Assembly (NCBI GenBank): GCA_027924585.1 | Contig: BSBM01001439.1 | Span: 248,001-312,000, forward strand | Source of the DNA: Larix kaempferi | Lineage: Eukaryota > Streptophyta > Pinopsida > Pinales > Pinaceae | Direction of reading: 5' to 3' | Length of the DNA: 64,000 nt | Shown here: positions 45,780 to 56,804 of the stretch, in pieces | Position numbering within the stretch: position 1 is the first letter of the stretch | Layout of the letters: every line of letters starts with the position of its first letter | Program-made: the position numbers and the translations under genes | Notes under the pieces: model-generated | What the model saw: only the letters and a program-made list of their open reading frames with translations | The model's database searches: none | What the model was told of the DNA's origin: nothing

Positions 45780-48700
45780 ATGATATTGTCATCCCTAAAT
45801 ATCAAATGTCTAGGGCCTACCTTGAAACAAAGGGCCCTAAAGAGACTATCCATGAAGGTCCATCCATCAATAATCTTCATTCAAGAGACAATGTGTGTCA
45901 TGGATGCTTCTCGAAAAATCTTCAAGAAACTATTTCCGGACTGGTATTTTATCTCGGTGGAAGCGCATGGGAACTCAGGTGATTTGGCGATGGGGTGGGA
46001 CTCTTCCTTCCATCTCAATTCCACAGTAATTCATCCAAATTACATCATATCTTCATATCTCTCTCTCTCATTAAATCATTCTCTTGACTTGCTAAATGTC
46101 TATGCTCCTTGTCACAACCAACAATCTTTTGGGTATTCCTTCTTCCCGTTGCCTCTAATATTCTTCCCTAATCTAATAATCGATGGGGACCTTAATTTTA
46201 CATTACACCAATCCGAAATTTAGGGCATATCATCTAGGGGAGTCCCATTATCCAACTAAATTTCTCCCAGTTTTTTTCCATTCATGCTCTAGTTGATATA
46301 GAGACTCTAGAGTTAGGCCCCACTTGGTTAGACAAAAGAGAAGGTTCCCTCCACATATCAAAAAGGTTATACCACTTCCTCATGAAAGATTCCCTCATCC
46401 TTTCCCTTCCGTATTACAAATATGACACTCTGAAATTGTCCATATTGGACCATCTCCCAATTATGCTGTAAATATCTGACAAGGTCGACAAGCTTCCGTC
46501 TCCCTTTAAATTCAATGCTCATTGGATTAAGTACGAGCCTTTCACCTCCATTGTATCAAACAATTATTCTTCCTTCACGACATCTCTAGCCATGATATCC
46601 TTCTAAAAGAACCTCATCAAAATCAAGGGTCTAACAAAGAACTGGGAAAAGAAAACTTTCAAAAATGATGAGAGAGATATTCTATCTATGGAAGATGAGA
46701 TCTCAAAGAAACCGAAATCATTGGCATGCCCACAAATGGATCAAGACACACTATATGAAATTTTTAGGTTGGAAGGGGAAAAAGAAAGACTTCTTGCATG
46801 GATGGAGGCAAAATGGAGGATGAAGAGCAGAGATATATGGCTATTGGAAGGTGATAATAACACTGCATTTTTTTACCAACGGGCACAAGGCAGGAAAGCA
46901 CTAAATACAATATGGAATGTCAAAAAAACCAAGGGAGAGGATTGCATAGATTTCACCTCTATCTCTAATGCGATTGTACATCATTATAAAACTATCTACA
47001 AAGAGACACCAAAATAAAATATATGTGATATCTCAGTGATCTCCTCTCTCTTTGAAGGGTATATCACTCCAAATTAGATTGAGGAGCTTCAAAATCCAGT
47101 CTCAAATTCTGAATTTCATAGTACTCTTATCACATTGCAAGCAGAAAAATCCTTGAGGACTGATGGTTTGACCTCGGAATTCTTCATCCACTTCTGGGAT
47201 TTAATGGCCAATGATATTGTCACGGTTGTTGAAGAATCCAGAATTGCAGGTAAAATTCATCTCCCCTTCAACTCCACATTCATTGCAAATATCCCAAAGC
47301 GCAAGTCCCCCATAGGATTTGACTAATACCGACCAATCTCACTATGCAACTGCATCTACAAACTAATCTCAAAGGCCATCGCCCGAAGAATTAAGCTTAT
47401 CATATCCTCCTACGTAACCTTTGAGCAATTTGGTTTCCTGGATAAAAAAATGCATCCTTGATGTAGTAGGGGTTTCTCAAGAAGCTCTGCATTCCATTAA
47501 ATTCAAAGCACATCCTTCCTTTATGCTCAAAATTCATTTTTTGAAAGCATTTGAAAAGGTCAAATAGCTATATCTCTGCCTCATCCTCACTCGGGTCAAC
47601 TTTCCCCCTTCTTTCATATATTGGATTGAAGACCATTTCAAAAGTGTTTCCTTTGATGTCCTTATTAATGGAGCGACTTCACCTTTTTTCACCCCATCCT
47701 ATGGACTTCAACAAGGTTTCCCTCTCTCCCTCTACTCTTTCTTATCGTTACAGTTGTCGTCAGCAGATTCATCAACAGAGAGAGATCCATGGGAAACCTC
47801 ACTAGAGTAAAAATAGTTGGATCACTTTTCATCTCACATATATTATTCATGGGTGGCATCCTTATATTTGGGAAAGCATCCATCTGGGAGGCAAAAAGTT
47901 TGGAGAAAATTTTAAAGCTATTCTCTTCAGCAATAGGTATGGAGATAAATTTAAAAAATCTTTTGTATCCTTCTTTCATGTTCCTTAGTCTCTCAAGCCT
48001 CTGCTTCTTACACTTCTTCTATTCCATGAGCATCCAGCTAACTCTTGTTTCAAATAATTAGGTTTTATGCTAAAATCCAATGATTATAGGGTTCAATATT
48101 GGTAGTGGCTGATAGATAAGATCAACAAATGAATTGATCTCTAGTACCATAGATGGATCTCTTTGGATGGTCATTTAACAATCATCAAAATTGTTATTGA
48201 ATCCATTCTAGTTCAGTATGGATTTAGCATTTATTCCAAAAATCGGTAATAAACAAGATAAGGAAAATATGTATATCATATTTCTGGCCCTGGAATAGAG
48301 TCGAGGCTAGTCTTCCCCTATGCAGATGGGAAATATTATGCAAACACAAAGGACTGGGAGGATGGGGTCTAAAATACTTGTCACTTTTTTTTCAAGCAAT
48401 GGTCGTAAAAAACCTTTGGAGGCTCATTTCACAAAAAGGTTTATGATAGGATTGTTTGTTTTAGAAATAAATAGATCCACACTCACTTCTTTCATGGATT
48501 CCATCCATCCCCTCCTTCAGGCTTGGAGACTCTCTTTTTTGGCACACCATCAATCATAGTTTCCACATCATTAGACACGACTTGTCCTGGAACCCTGGAG
48601 ATGGTCAATCCATATCGATGGGTATAGATACCATCACAGGTCTCTCATCAGTGGACATCATCTCAAAAGAATTGGCTTCATCACTTCACTCCTGGAACTT

Positions 48701-49870
48701 ACTATACTTGGAAGATGTTTATGAGGGAAATTCAAAACCAGATTTTCATGAATGGTATCGCACTACAAGGATAGGTCTCATGGGACTTCAAGATTCTCAA
48801 TGGGATATATATATATACTTGGGATTAAAAGGGCATCTATAATGTTATCATCTGAACCAGACTCTCTTATATGGATAAAAAACCTAGCTGCAGGTTCATA
48901 ATAAGTAAAATTTGGTTACAAAGGAGCTCTCAAAATCTGAAAATGAGGATCCCCCGAAATGGTAGTGGACAAGTTTGTGGAATAATCTACTTCACCAAAA
49001 CAAAAAAAATGATGTGGTTGGAATTTAACAATAAGGTACTCACCTGGGACAACTTAATGAAAAGAGGATTTCAGGGCCCTGACATCTACTTATTATGCAA
49101 CTCATGTGGGGAATCTATAAACAATATCCTAGTCTCTTGTCACTTCACTTAGGAGGTATGGAGTGCAGCTCAATCCACATCAAAATTAGGATTATAGTTC
49201 CCAAAGTGGGAAGGATATTTTCTCATTGAGGCTTGGGGAAAATGGCATTCGGACTGCAAAATCCCAATCTTCTTTCGATCCCCCTGATAGTGTGCTGGAG
49301 CATATGAATTATAAGAAACGCTCACATTTTTTAAAACAAAAAGGAAACCCCTATAATATCCCTGCACAAGTATAAATATTCTATGGGGAACATCCTCTCA
49401 GGCCCCAAAAGAAAGAGCAGGAAAGAAAAATTGGCACTAGATTTTGATAGAAGCCAGCCACATTGTTTTGTAGATGGAGCATCTAGTGGAAACCTTGGAA
49501 GAGTAGGATCAAGTGGCATTATTATAGCGTAGAATCCAAAATTCAGTTTTCACAGGGGAGCATGTTATAATACCAACAACTATGCAGAACTTCTAAGCAT
49601 TTTAACAGTATTGTGGGTGGCTTTAGACAAGAATTTAAAAGAGTTGCATATCCTCTCATATTAAAAGTTGGCCATTGACTATATTAACAAGGAGATAAAT
49701 TTTCAAACATCTTCCTTCCTCATATGTTAAGAAGGGTGTGGGCACTAAAGGATAAATTCAATATATGCACACTACAACACACTCATAGAGAATTTAATAA
49801 GGAGGCATATAGTCTAGCAAAGCAATCTTATGATCTCTAGGCAGGACAACTTATACTACAACAACAAGAC
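45780..49870 (+). pseudogene. LINE ORF2: endonuclease, RT, Cys/His region, RNase H; dead
   Basis: APE-type endonuclease from 45780 (SSLNIKCLGPTLKQRAL, SIIFIQETM, LNVYAPC, IIDGDLNF; LDHLPI near 46450). Linker MEAKWRMKSRDIWLLEGDNN near 46800. RT from about 47100: SLRTDGLTSEFFIHFWDLM, YRPISLCNCIYKLISKAIAR and YGLQQGFPLS (usually GLRQGDPLS). At the catalytic box the frame reads LFMGGILIFG (47846-47875) where LFADD/LFVDD is expected, so both aspartates are glycine. KHKGLGGWGLKYL near 48340, a zinc-binding CNSCGESINNILVSCHFT near 49105, and RNase H from about 49440 (HCFVDGASSGNLG, NYAELLSILTVLW). Multiple stops and frameshifts. Layout is that of plant L1-type LINEs with RNase H. Confidence 0.88.
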
Positions 49871-50297
49871 TTAATGGTACATTATATGCAGAGCTCCTAA
49901 TCGAGTAGTCTCTAGATGAAAGATCTTCTCATTTTTTATCGAGGATCACAATCTCTTGGAACCGGACTAAAGGTCAAGATACCTACTTCACAGATGGGTG
50001 AAAACACTCCCCATGATATGAAAATAGAAACAAAACTTTTGTTTATATTCACATACTTGTATTGTTTCTCTCATAAATGGTTGAAAAATATGTTTAAGAT
50101 TCATGCTTTATCAAATGGTTTTTCAAGACAAAGACCCTTTCTTTGTATAGTCTATAACTATGAACAGAGTCATTCATGGCTTCTATGGGCTTTTTTTGGA
50201 AAAAAGTTTCAAGCTTAATACAAGTTGTAACTTTTAACTTTCAAAAGGAATAAAGTTGCCAATCTTTTTCATTGGAAAAAAACATATGTATATGTAT

Positions 50298-50330
<33 letters not shown>

Positions 50331-50346
50331 TATAAAGAGAGAGAGA
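49871..50346 (+). other. LINE 3' region with simple-repeat tail
   Basis: Non-coding sequence ends in TATG/CATA repeats and AT and GA runs at 50281-50346. A tail of simple repeats in place of poly(A) is common for plant LINEs. The exact 3' end and TSD were not identified. Confidence 0.5.
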
Positions 50347-50840
50347 TATAACAAACTAATGCATATTATATATTTTCTAGGCCCCGATGCATCACTTAGA
50401 TATTGAAAGCACTAAGGATCTCCTATGTTAATACACACCAATGTGCCAAATTTTGATATGCATTGGGATTTAAAAATAAATATCACATACTAGTGAATAT
50501 ATTACCTCGTGCATCGTAATGTTTTGAAATGTTAATTGTTGAGCCTCGGAAATGTCATTGTTTTCACCTTTATTGACCCAACTACTTCTTTTTTGTCACC
50601 TTTTTTCTCCTGTATCAATCATTTTTTATGATTTAACTCAACTTTAGCACAAGGTGCCTTTTTGGCTTATATGTCTTTGTATCTTGCTTGGTAGGATGAG
50701 TAATAAGTGGAAAATCGCATATTTTGTAATTACCTTTTTTTCAGAACTGTGAGATTGCTGCAGAAACACTCCATGAAGATTGCTACAGGACCTACTCAAT
50801 ATGATTTGATGAGGGACTTATCATTTGTAAAAGTGTTGTT
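50347..50840. other. No gene seen
   Basis: AT-rich spacer between the LINE tail and the 28-bp minisatellite. Confidence 0.4.
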
Positions 50841-51121
50841 GATCCCGACCATTATAGGATTGTTGTTGATATCAACCGCTACAAAAACTGTTGTTGATCC
50901 TGACCTGCTACAGGAACTATTATTGATCTCGACCACTACAAGAATTGTTGTTGATCATGGCCGATACAACATTATTGTTAATCCCAACCACTACAGGAAC
51001 TGTTGTTGATCCCAACTACTAAAGGAATATTTGATGTTGATCTCAGCTACTACAAGATTGTTGTTGATCCCAATTGCTATAAAAAATTTCATTGATCTGA
51101 TTCTAAGATGATCAAAGTAGA
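50841..51121. repeat. 28-bp minisatellite, about 10 units
   Basis: GATCCCGACC-like cores lie at 50841, 50868, 50896, 50925, 50953, 50980, 51008, 51039, 51066 and 51094, spaced 27-31 bp. A consensus unit is roughly GATCCCGACCACTACAGGAA followed by CTGTTGTT. Because 28 is not a multiple of 3, it is not a coding repeat. Confidence 0.95.
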
Positions 51122-53669
51122 TCCCAAGGCCAAGGTTTGTGGGATTTGAGCTATTCTAAATCAATCTTGCAAAATACTAGTTTTTAACAAAGATTACATT
51201 ATCAAGCACTTGTATGGAAATTCTAAACAAGAAAGTGCAAAACGCTTGATCTGCATCTTCCCTATTTTTAAAAGGTAGTTATGCTAACAATTTTAATTTA
51301 GGCTATGGCTGGAACAACTTGAGAATCATTAATATTCTTAAACTTTTCCTAAATACATTTTCCAAGGATAGATAGGAATGCAAATTATATAAAGAGCATT
51401 GTCTGCTCTAAGAGGGGGACGAACTAAAGAACTATGTTATGATGTTAATGTTTTGATTTGAAGTAATAGATGAAGCCATTGTTGGATTTTCTAATATTTT
51501 GTGTATGAGCACATCATTTCTTAGTTATTGAGTCCTTCTACAACACTTTGCTCTAGGGAGATTGGGCCCACTTATGTGACAAGGTGTTGGTATGTTTGTT
51601 TTAGTTGTATCAATTTCTTTCCCAGGTCGATCTTAGCTAGTAAAATATTAAAGTGCAATTTTTAGTCAATATTGCTACGGTTTCATTCAATTAATGATTT
51701 GTGTTGGTTACATTGTCCAGCAATTTGAATTAGTTCAGATGTTTCATGGTTGTGAGTTGGTTGAATTCTAATATTTTATTACTTTTATGTATGCCTATAT
51801 ATTAAAAAAAACAATGGATGTGGACCACCCACGTCAAGTGAATGTGTGAGTGGTAGCACCGAGACAAGGCCATCAGAAGAAGCTTATCGGGTTATACACT
51901 TTCCAATATTAACCCGTGAATCCAATAACAAAAAAAAAGTTTGAGAACCCGAATTTGAATGAGGATAATCCAATGAGATGAGCCCGACCATTATATCAAC
52001 ATCGACTTACTAGAGAATATTGTTGAAGGTGAACTTCAAAGATACCGATGGAATGGGGATACTCGATGGAATGGGGATACCCGATGGATCAGGATCCAAT
52101 GGTTTAGAAGGACCTCATTTGGATTGGAGTATCGACAAAGCCTCATCAAAGGTGAACCATCAAGATAAATGGATAAATGCAAATGTGGAGGATCTTGATG
52201 GAGAAAGGATTTATGATGGATCGAATCCTGACGGTTTGGGATACACCATCAGATGTAGGACATGGGAAGAACTTTTGAAAGTGTACATGGGAAGTTTTGA
52301 TGGATGAAATCCCAACATATCATGAAGTATTCATCAGAGGAGGACCATCGGGAATTAATCCCAAAAGTGCATGGAAGGAGGTTCAATGTAGAAAGTCTGA
52401 CAAAGAGTTTTCGATGTTATATTGGACATCGGCCATCAGAGTTTTGAAAATGCAAGGTTAAAGTAAAGTATGATGGGGAGTCTTCGATGCAATATCGAAC
52501 ATAAGCTATCAGAGATAGTTCATTGGAGATATCAGGAAGAGATGATATGAAAAGTCAAATGAAGGAGATCTGACAAGAGAAGTCCGATGTGATGAGTTTG
52601 GAGCCTGAAATATCTTTAACTCGGAATATGATGAGACCTGTGGCATTCTGATGGCATCGAGGAAGGATACATAATTTCTAGTTGGAGGCATGGACCCATT
52701 GTGCTCTAGTTTTACAAAAAAATTAAAATAGTGGTTTTTAAATATCAGTACCCAAAGACCGATAGAAGCCCTATTGGGGTTGAAATTGTTATGGTGCAGT
52801 CGTTACCCAAGCACGCAGATATTTTGGGTCGATTGTGTCCAAATTCCAAAAAATGTGAAGCACAAGTGCAAAAGCAGACCAAAATCCATTATTCGCGAGC
52901 ACTTTTTGGGGATTTCGGAAAACTTGGAGGTAAGAGTGACCCTAGATGTCGAGACTAGAAAAAAATTTGAACTACACATTTTACCTACTCATCAAAATGA
53001 ACAACTTTGGTTAGAGGAAGTTTTTCCATAAATGCATGGTTTGTGAGATAGCCAGTTTTGCTAAAAAAATTAAGTTTGGAAAAGATGCAAAAGTCAAAAG
53101 TAATCAATTCCATAAATTTATAGAAATTGACTCGAGCATTGGACTAGAAATATGAAAGTTGTTGAGTAATACTTGTTGTGAGTTTTATCAGCACCCAATA
53201 TAAAAGTTTTTTAGGTTTTCCCTAGATTGTCTTCTACATGTGGTTGAAGTTGGTCTCTGAAGCTAATTGTGCTTGCGGGAAAACTGTAGAAATGGACAAA
53301 ATTGGCAGTTTTGAAAGGTTGTAACTTTCAACTCTGAGGTCAGAATGAACAAAAAAGATAGTTATTGCAAATCTTATCTATAGGAGAACAATCGTGCATA
53401 GGAATATTTTGAAAGGATAATTTAGATGCTTCTAAAAAATGAACAGAAAAGTGTATGTAACCTTGATTTGACAAAAATTGTTATTAGGGGTAGTTCCCAG
53501 AATGTATGAGAATTAATTATGTGAATTTCTAAGAATGTAAATAAGCTAACAAATGTTCTTATATGAACACTTTTGCAGATTATCATATCGGGGACAATTA
53601 AAGGTCAATATTTAGTATAGTGCAAGTTGTAAATCATTGGTCTTGGATGGGCCAAGAAGACCATCATCA
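51122..53669. other. No gene; probable leader of the plus-strand gypsy element in the 3' part
   Basis: Contains an 18-bp tandem repeat (52046-52088) and looser repeats of TCGATGYWATATYGRACAT with CATCAGAG (about 52407 and 52482). The part from about 52730 leads into gag and may be the leader. No 5' LTR end or primer-binding site was recognised. Open frames of 75-100 codons here have no known motif. Confidence 0.4.
52046..52088. repeat. 18-bp tandem repeat, about 2.4 units
   Basis: CGATGGAATGGGGATACY units start at 52046 and 52064, with a partial unit at 52082. Confidence 0.93.
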
Positions 53670-54528
53670 TGGATGATGCACAGGATCCTTATGCAGTTGA
53701 AACAGATGCTACAAGAGAAAATATAAATGTTGAGAATGTAGAGAGAGAGTCTAATGGCCAAAGAAATCAAGTAAATCTCCATACATTGCAAAAACCATGA
53801 AAATTATAAGAGTGGAATTACAAAGTTGCAAAGTAGATAATGAAAGGTTGCTCAGAGATCAAGAAGAGAAGAACCAACTGAATACATCCATGCTCCAAAT
53901 CTTAACAAAGATTTAGGAGAAGATTCACCCTAAACAACACTCAAGAATTGAGGCAAAGAGTGGGAGTATCTCAAGGAGGAAATCTCAGAAGAGGTCCCAC
54001 AACTCAAGAAGAGTATCTAGAGAGAGGATATACACTCCAGATTTATCTTCTAATGAGTCATCTACCTCTACAGACTCCACTAAAGACTCAATATCTCCAT
54101 CTAAAATGAATAAGAGGAAGAGGCCCATCAAGAATAATTCACATGGGGAATTTGGAAAGGCCAAACCTCACACTTTTGATGGTGAAGCAAAATCAGGTCA
54201 AGCCGAAGCTTGGATTCTTGGGATGAAGAAGTGTTTCCAAGTCCAAGACTACTTCGGGAACATGAAGGTAAGGGTGGCCATATTTAATTTGAATGGAATA
54301 GCATTTATATGGTGGCATCACTTAAGACAGTTCAAGAATATCAATGAAAGGAAGAGTGTGTGGAAGCAATTCTATAAGTACTTCAAGCAAAAGTACCTCT
54401 CTGATTAGTACTATGATGACAAAATCAAAGAGTTCCATTGGTTGAAATTAGAACAAATGACCATGGAGGAATATGCCAATAAATTCTTGTTGTTGTTGAG
54501 GTATGTAAAGTATATCATAGGTGATAAG
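53670..54528 (+). pseudogene. Gypsy gag, 5' part
   Basis: A start near 53670 (MDDAQDPYAVETDATREN) is soon broken by stops and frameshifts. A readable frame resumes at 54106: KAKPHTFDGEAKSGQAEAWI, FQVQDYFGNMKVRVAIFNLN, FIWWHHLRQF and WKQFYKYFKQKYLSD, the core of plant gypsy gag (capsid). A stop at 54406 interrupts KYLSD.YYDDKIKEF, and the reading continues to the insertion at 54528, where Copia-2 cuts the codon series at GDK. The remainder of gag resumes at 60478. Confidence 0.85.
54524..54528. repeat. Copia-2 target-site duplication, left copy (ATAAG)
   Basis: ATAAG directly precedes the left LTR and recurs at 60478-60482 directly after the right LTR. Confidence 0.96.
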
Positions 54529-55195
54529 TGTTAGGATATCTCATCATTCAATATGTACTTTGCATGCACCCGCATGTTGCCCAGTCACCAGTTTGATGCC
54601 TCCAGCACCAGTCCCTAGTCTTCCAGCACTTGGGAGCTACTTTCCACTCATATTTATCCCTCCTAGCCAGGGAGGCGCCCACTTCTCACCTTCCACTGCA
54701 AAAGGGCACCTTTTCTTACTTACCAATCAGTTTCACTTCAATTAGTTAGTTGTCTTTCCTTAATTTGAGACTAGACTGACTCCTAACTGTTGTTACCAAT
54801 CCGATTGACCTCCGATGAGCCTTGACTACCTATTATGAGTGCAGTTAACCCCTCATGTGCCCTCCACTGAGCCTCCATCCCTACATTAGTGCCACCATCA
54901 ATTACACTTATTACACTCAGTTAGAATCAGTTAGACTCAGTTTGACACCTGTCTGACAGTTACTTGTGCATTGATGACCACCACTGATTGATGATGAGGA
55001 CTCCTAATTGGAGCCAATCTATGCCATGCAGTTAATTCGAATTGCTCACTCATTGTGACAGTATTGTATTGTAATTCTACCATTCTGGATTATAGAGCAC
55101 TGGTGCATCTGTCTTGCACAGTTTTTACTCCAAATTGTTTTACATCTTTATGATTGATATTCTTGTTCAATAGATTTGTTGTGACTAATTCTACA
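54529..55195 (+). repeat. Copia-2 5' LTR
   Basis: 667 bp, begins TGTTAGGATATC and ends TAATTCTACA, followed at once by the primer-binding site. Relative to the 3' LTR it lacks a TGCATGCATTTT-type insertion and an about 20-bp segment, and carries an extra CACTGGTGCATCTG-like stretch. Confidence 0.97.
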
Positions 55196-55208
55196 TGGTA
55201 TCAGAGCC
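55196..55208 (+). other. Copia-2 primer-binding site (initiator tRNA-Met)
   Basis: TGGTATCAGAGCC immediately follows the 5' LTR, complementary to the initiator tRNA-Met 3' end. Confidence 0.97.
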
Positions 55209-55578
55209 ACTGTAGGGACAAGATATCTCTCCTACAGGTGTTCTACATGAAGAATTGAGTGAATTTGCTCAAAATTACTGAAGTTTTGGCATGCAAAATC
55301 TCATGTGCATTCGCTCATGTGCATGCAAAGCAAAAAAATACACTCCAATCCACTCTAGAAGCTTGAGTTTTCCACATAATTCCTAGATTTGATACATTGG
55401 ATCCATTCAAGCTTGCTTGATCTCCAATCCCAAGTGTGATGCAACTCTAAAAGGGTGGATTGTTCGACCTTATTGTTCTTTTTTATATTGGGATTTGCAG
55501 GTTAATCATCTCCATCAAGTGCATTCACTATCTTGTGATTTGCAGGTTCTTCACTATCAATTGCACTCACCATCAGTG

Positions 55579-56804
55579 ATGGAATACTCTTCTTCAAAGC
55601 CTATGCTAACTCCTTTCAATTATTTTGATTGGAAAGGAGACATGGAGATCATATTGCGCTCTAAAGGGTTCTATAGAGTCACCATGGGCCTCGAATTGGA
55701 GCCAAACACATTGCTTGAGAAAACAAAACACTTCAATAAGCTTGATGAAGCTTATGGTCTTCTTTGCCTCGCCATCTCCAAGGATTTTCACTTCCATCTC
55801 AGCGGATTGAACTCTCCAAAGGTGGCATGGGAGCAACTTGAAAAACTTTTTGGCAAGCAGGATGAGCTTAGGGCCTTTCAATTGGAAAATGAATTGATTG
55901 CTCTTAGTCCTGAGAATTTCGAGACCATCAATGAGTTTTTCACAAAATTCAAGCACTTGGCATTACAGTTGAAGAACAGTGGTGTTGTTAAAGAGGATAA
56001 GCAATTGATCCTCTCCATTCTTTCAAAGCTTGGTAAATATTTCTCGGTATTTGTCTCTATTTTCAATTCCAGTCGGCTAACTACCCCGAATTGGAAGATG
56101 CCTACCTTGAATGCCTTCATTGAATATGTTACCAAAGAGCATGACAAGTTGATTCAAATGGGGTCCATGAGCTCCAAAGATTCAGCCCTATTTGTTCAAG
56201 GATCCAAGAATTCGAATGGCAAAGGAAAGCGAAAGAAAGAGAAGCCCAAATTCAAACCTAACAAGCAAAGAGAGAAAAGCAAGCAATCGGATGCACCATC
56301 CGGTTCAAGGAACAAGCAAAAGGGTAAAGAGGGTAAGGAAAAATCTAAGTGTTCATATTACAACCATGGCTTTCATCCTGAAAGTTCATGCATGAAGAAA
56401 ACAATAGATCAAATGGACCTCCTTTTGGAAAAGAACAACATATGTCTTCCCTACGGTGCACGGAAGAAGGATAGAAATGATGATCATGAAAGAGGTCAAG
56501 CACTCATGGCAACTGTTTCGAAACCCACCACTCTACTGATAGATTCCAGTGCCTTGAATCATATGGATGCAAATATTGACTCCTTCTCTTCATTCGATCC
56601 AAACAACTCCATCCCCATCCATTTGGGAGATGATTCAAAAATTTCATCAAAGGGTAAAGGTACCATCCATTTAGAGCATGGAAGTTTTCAGAATGTTCTC
56701 TATGTGCCTTCCTTGGCTTCAAATCTACTTTTTGTGTATCAAATGACACACAATGGTGAACTGAAGCAAGTTACATTCAGCCCTGACAAAGTTGAAAGTT
56801 CTAA
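55579..56804 (+). pseudogene. Copia-2 gag and protease
   Basis: The likely start is the ATG at 55579 (MEYSSSKPMLTPFNYFDWKG). The open frame reaches further upstream, but typical copia gag begins just before the F..W motif. The gag core (VAWEQLEKLFGKQDELRAFQ, ETINEFFTKFKHLALQL) is open. A Lys-rich stretch leads to a zinc knuckle, CSYYNHGFHPESSC, in which the second Cys is Tyr. The protease motif reads LLIDSSALNHM where D-S-G-A is expected, so the glycine is Ser. The frame is lost by a small indel near 56800, after which pol continues in another frame. Confidence 0.93.

Noticed and set aside
52020-52307. 95-codon frame with DGMGIPDG-like repeats
   Set aside because: Produced by an 18-bp tandem repeat (a multiple of 3) at its start. 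The rest has no known motif.
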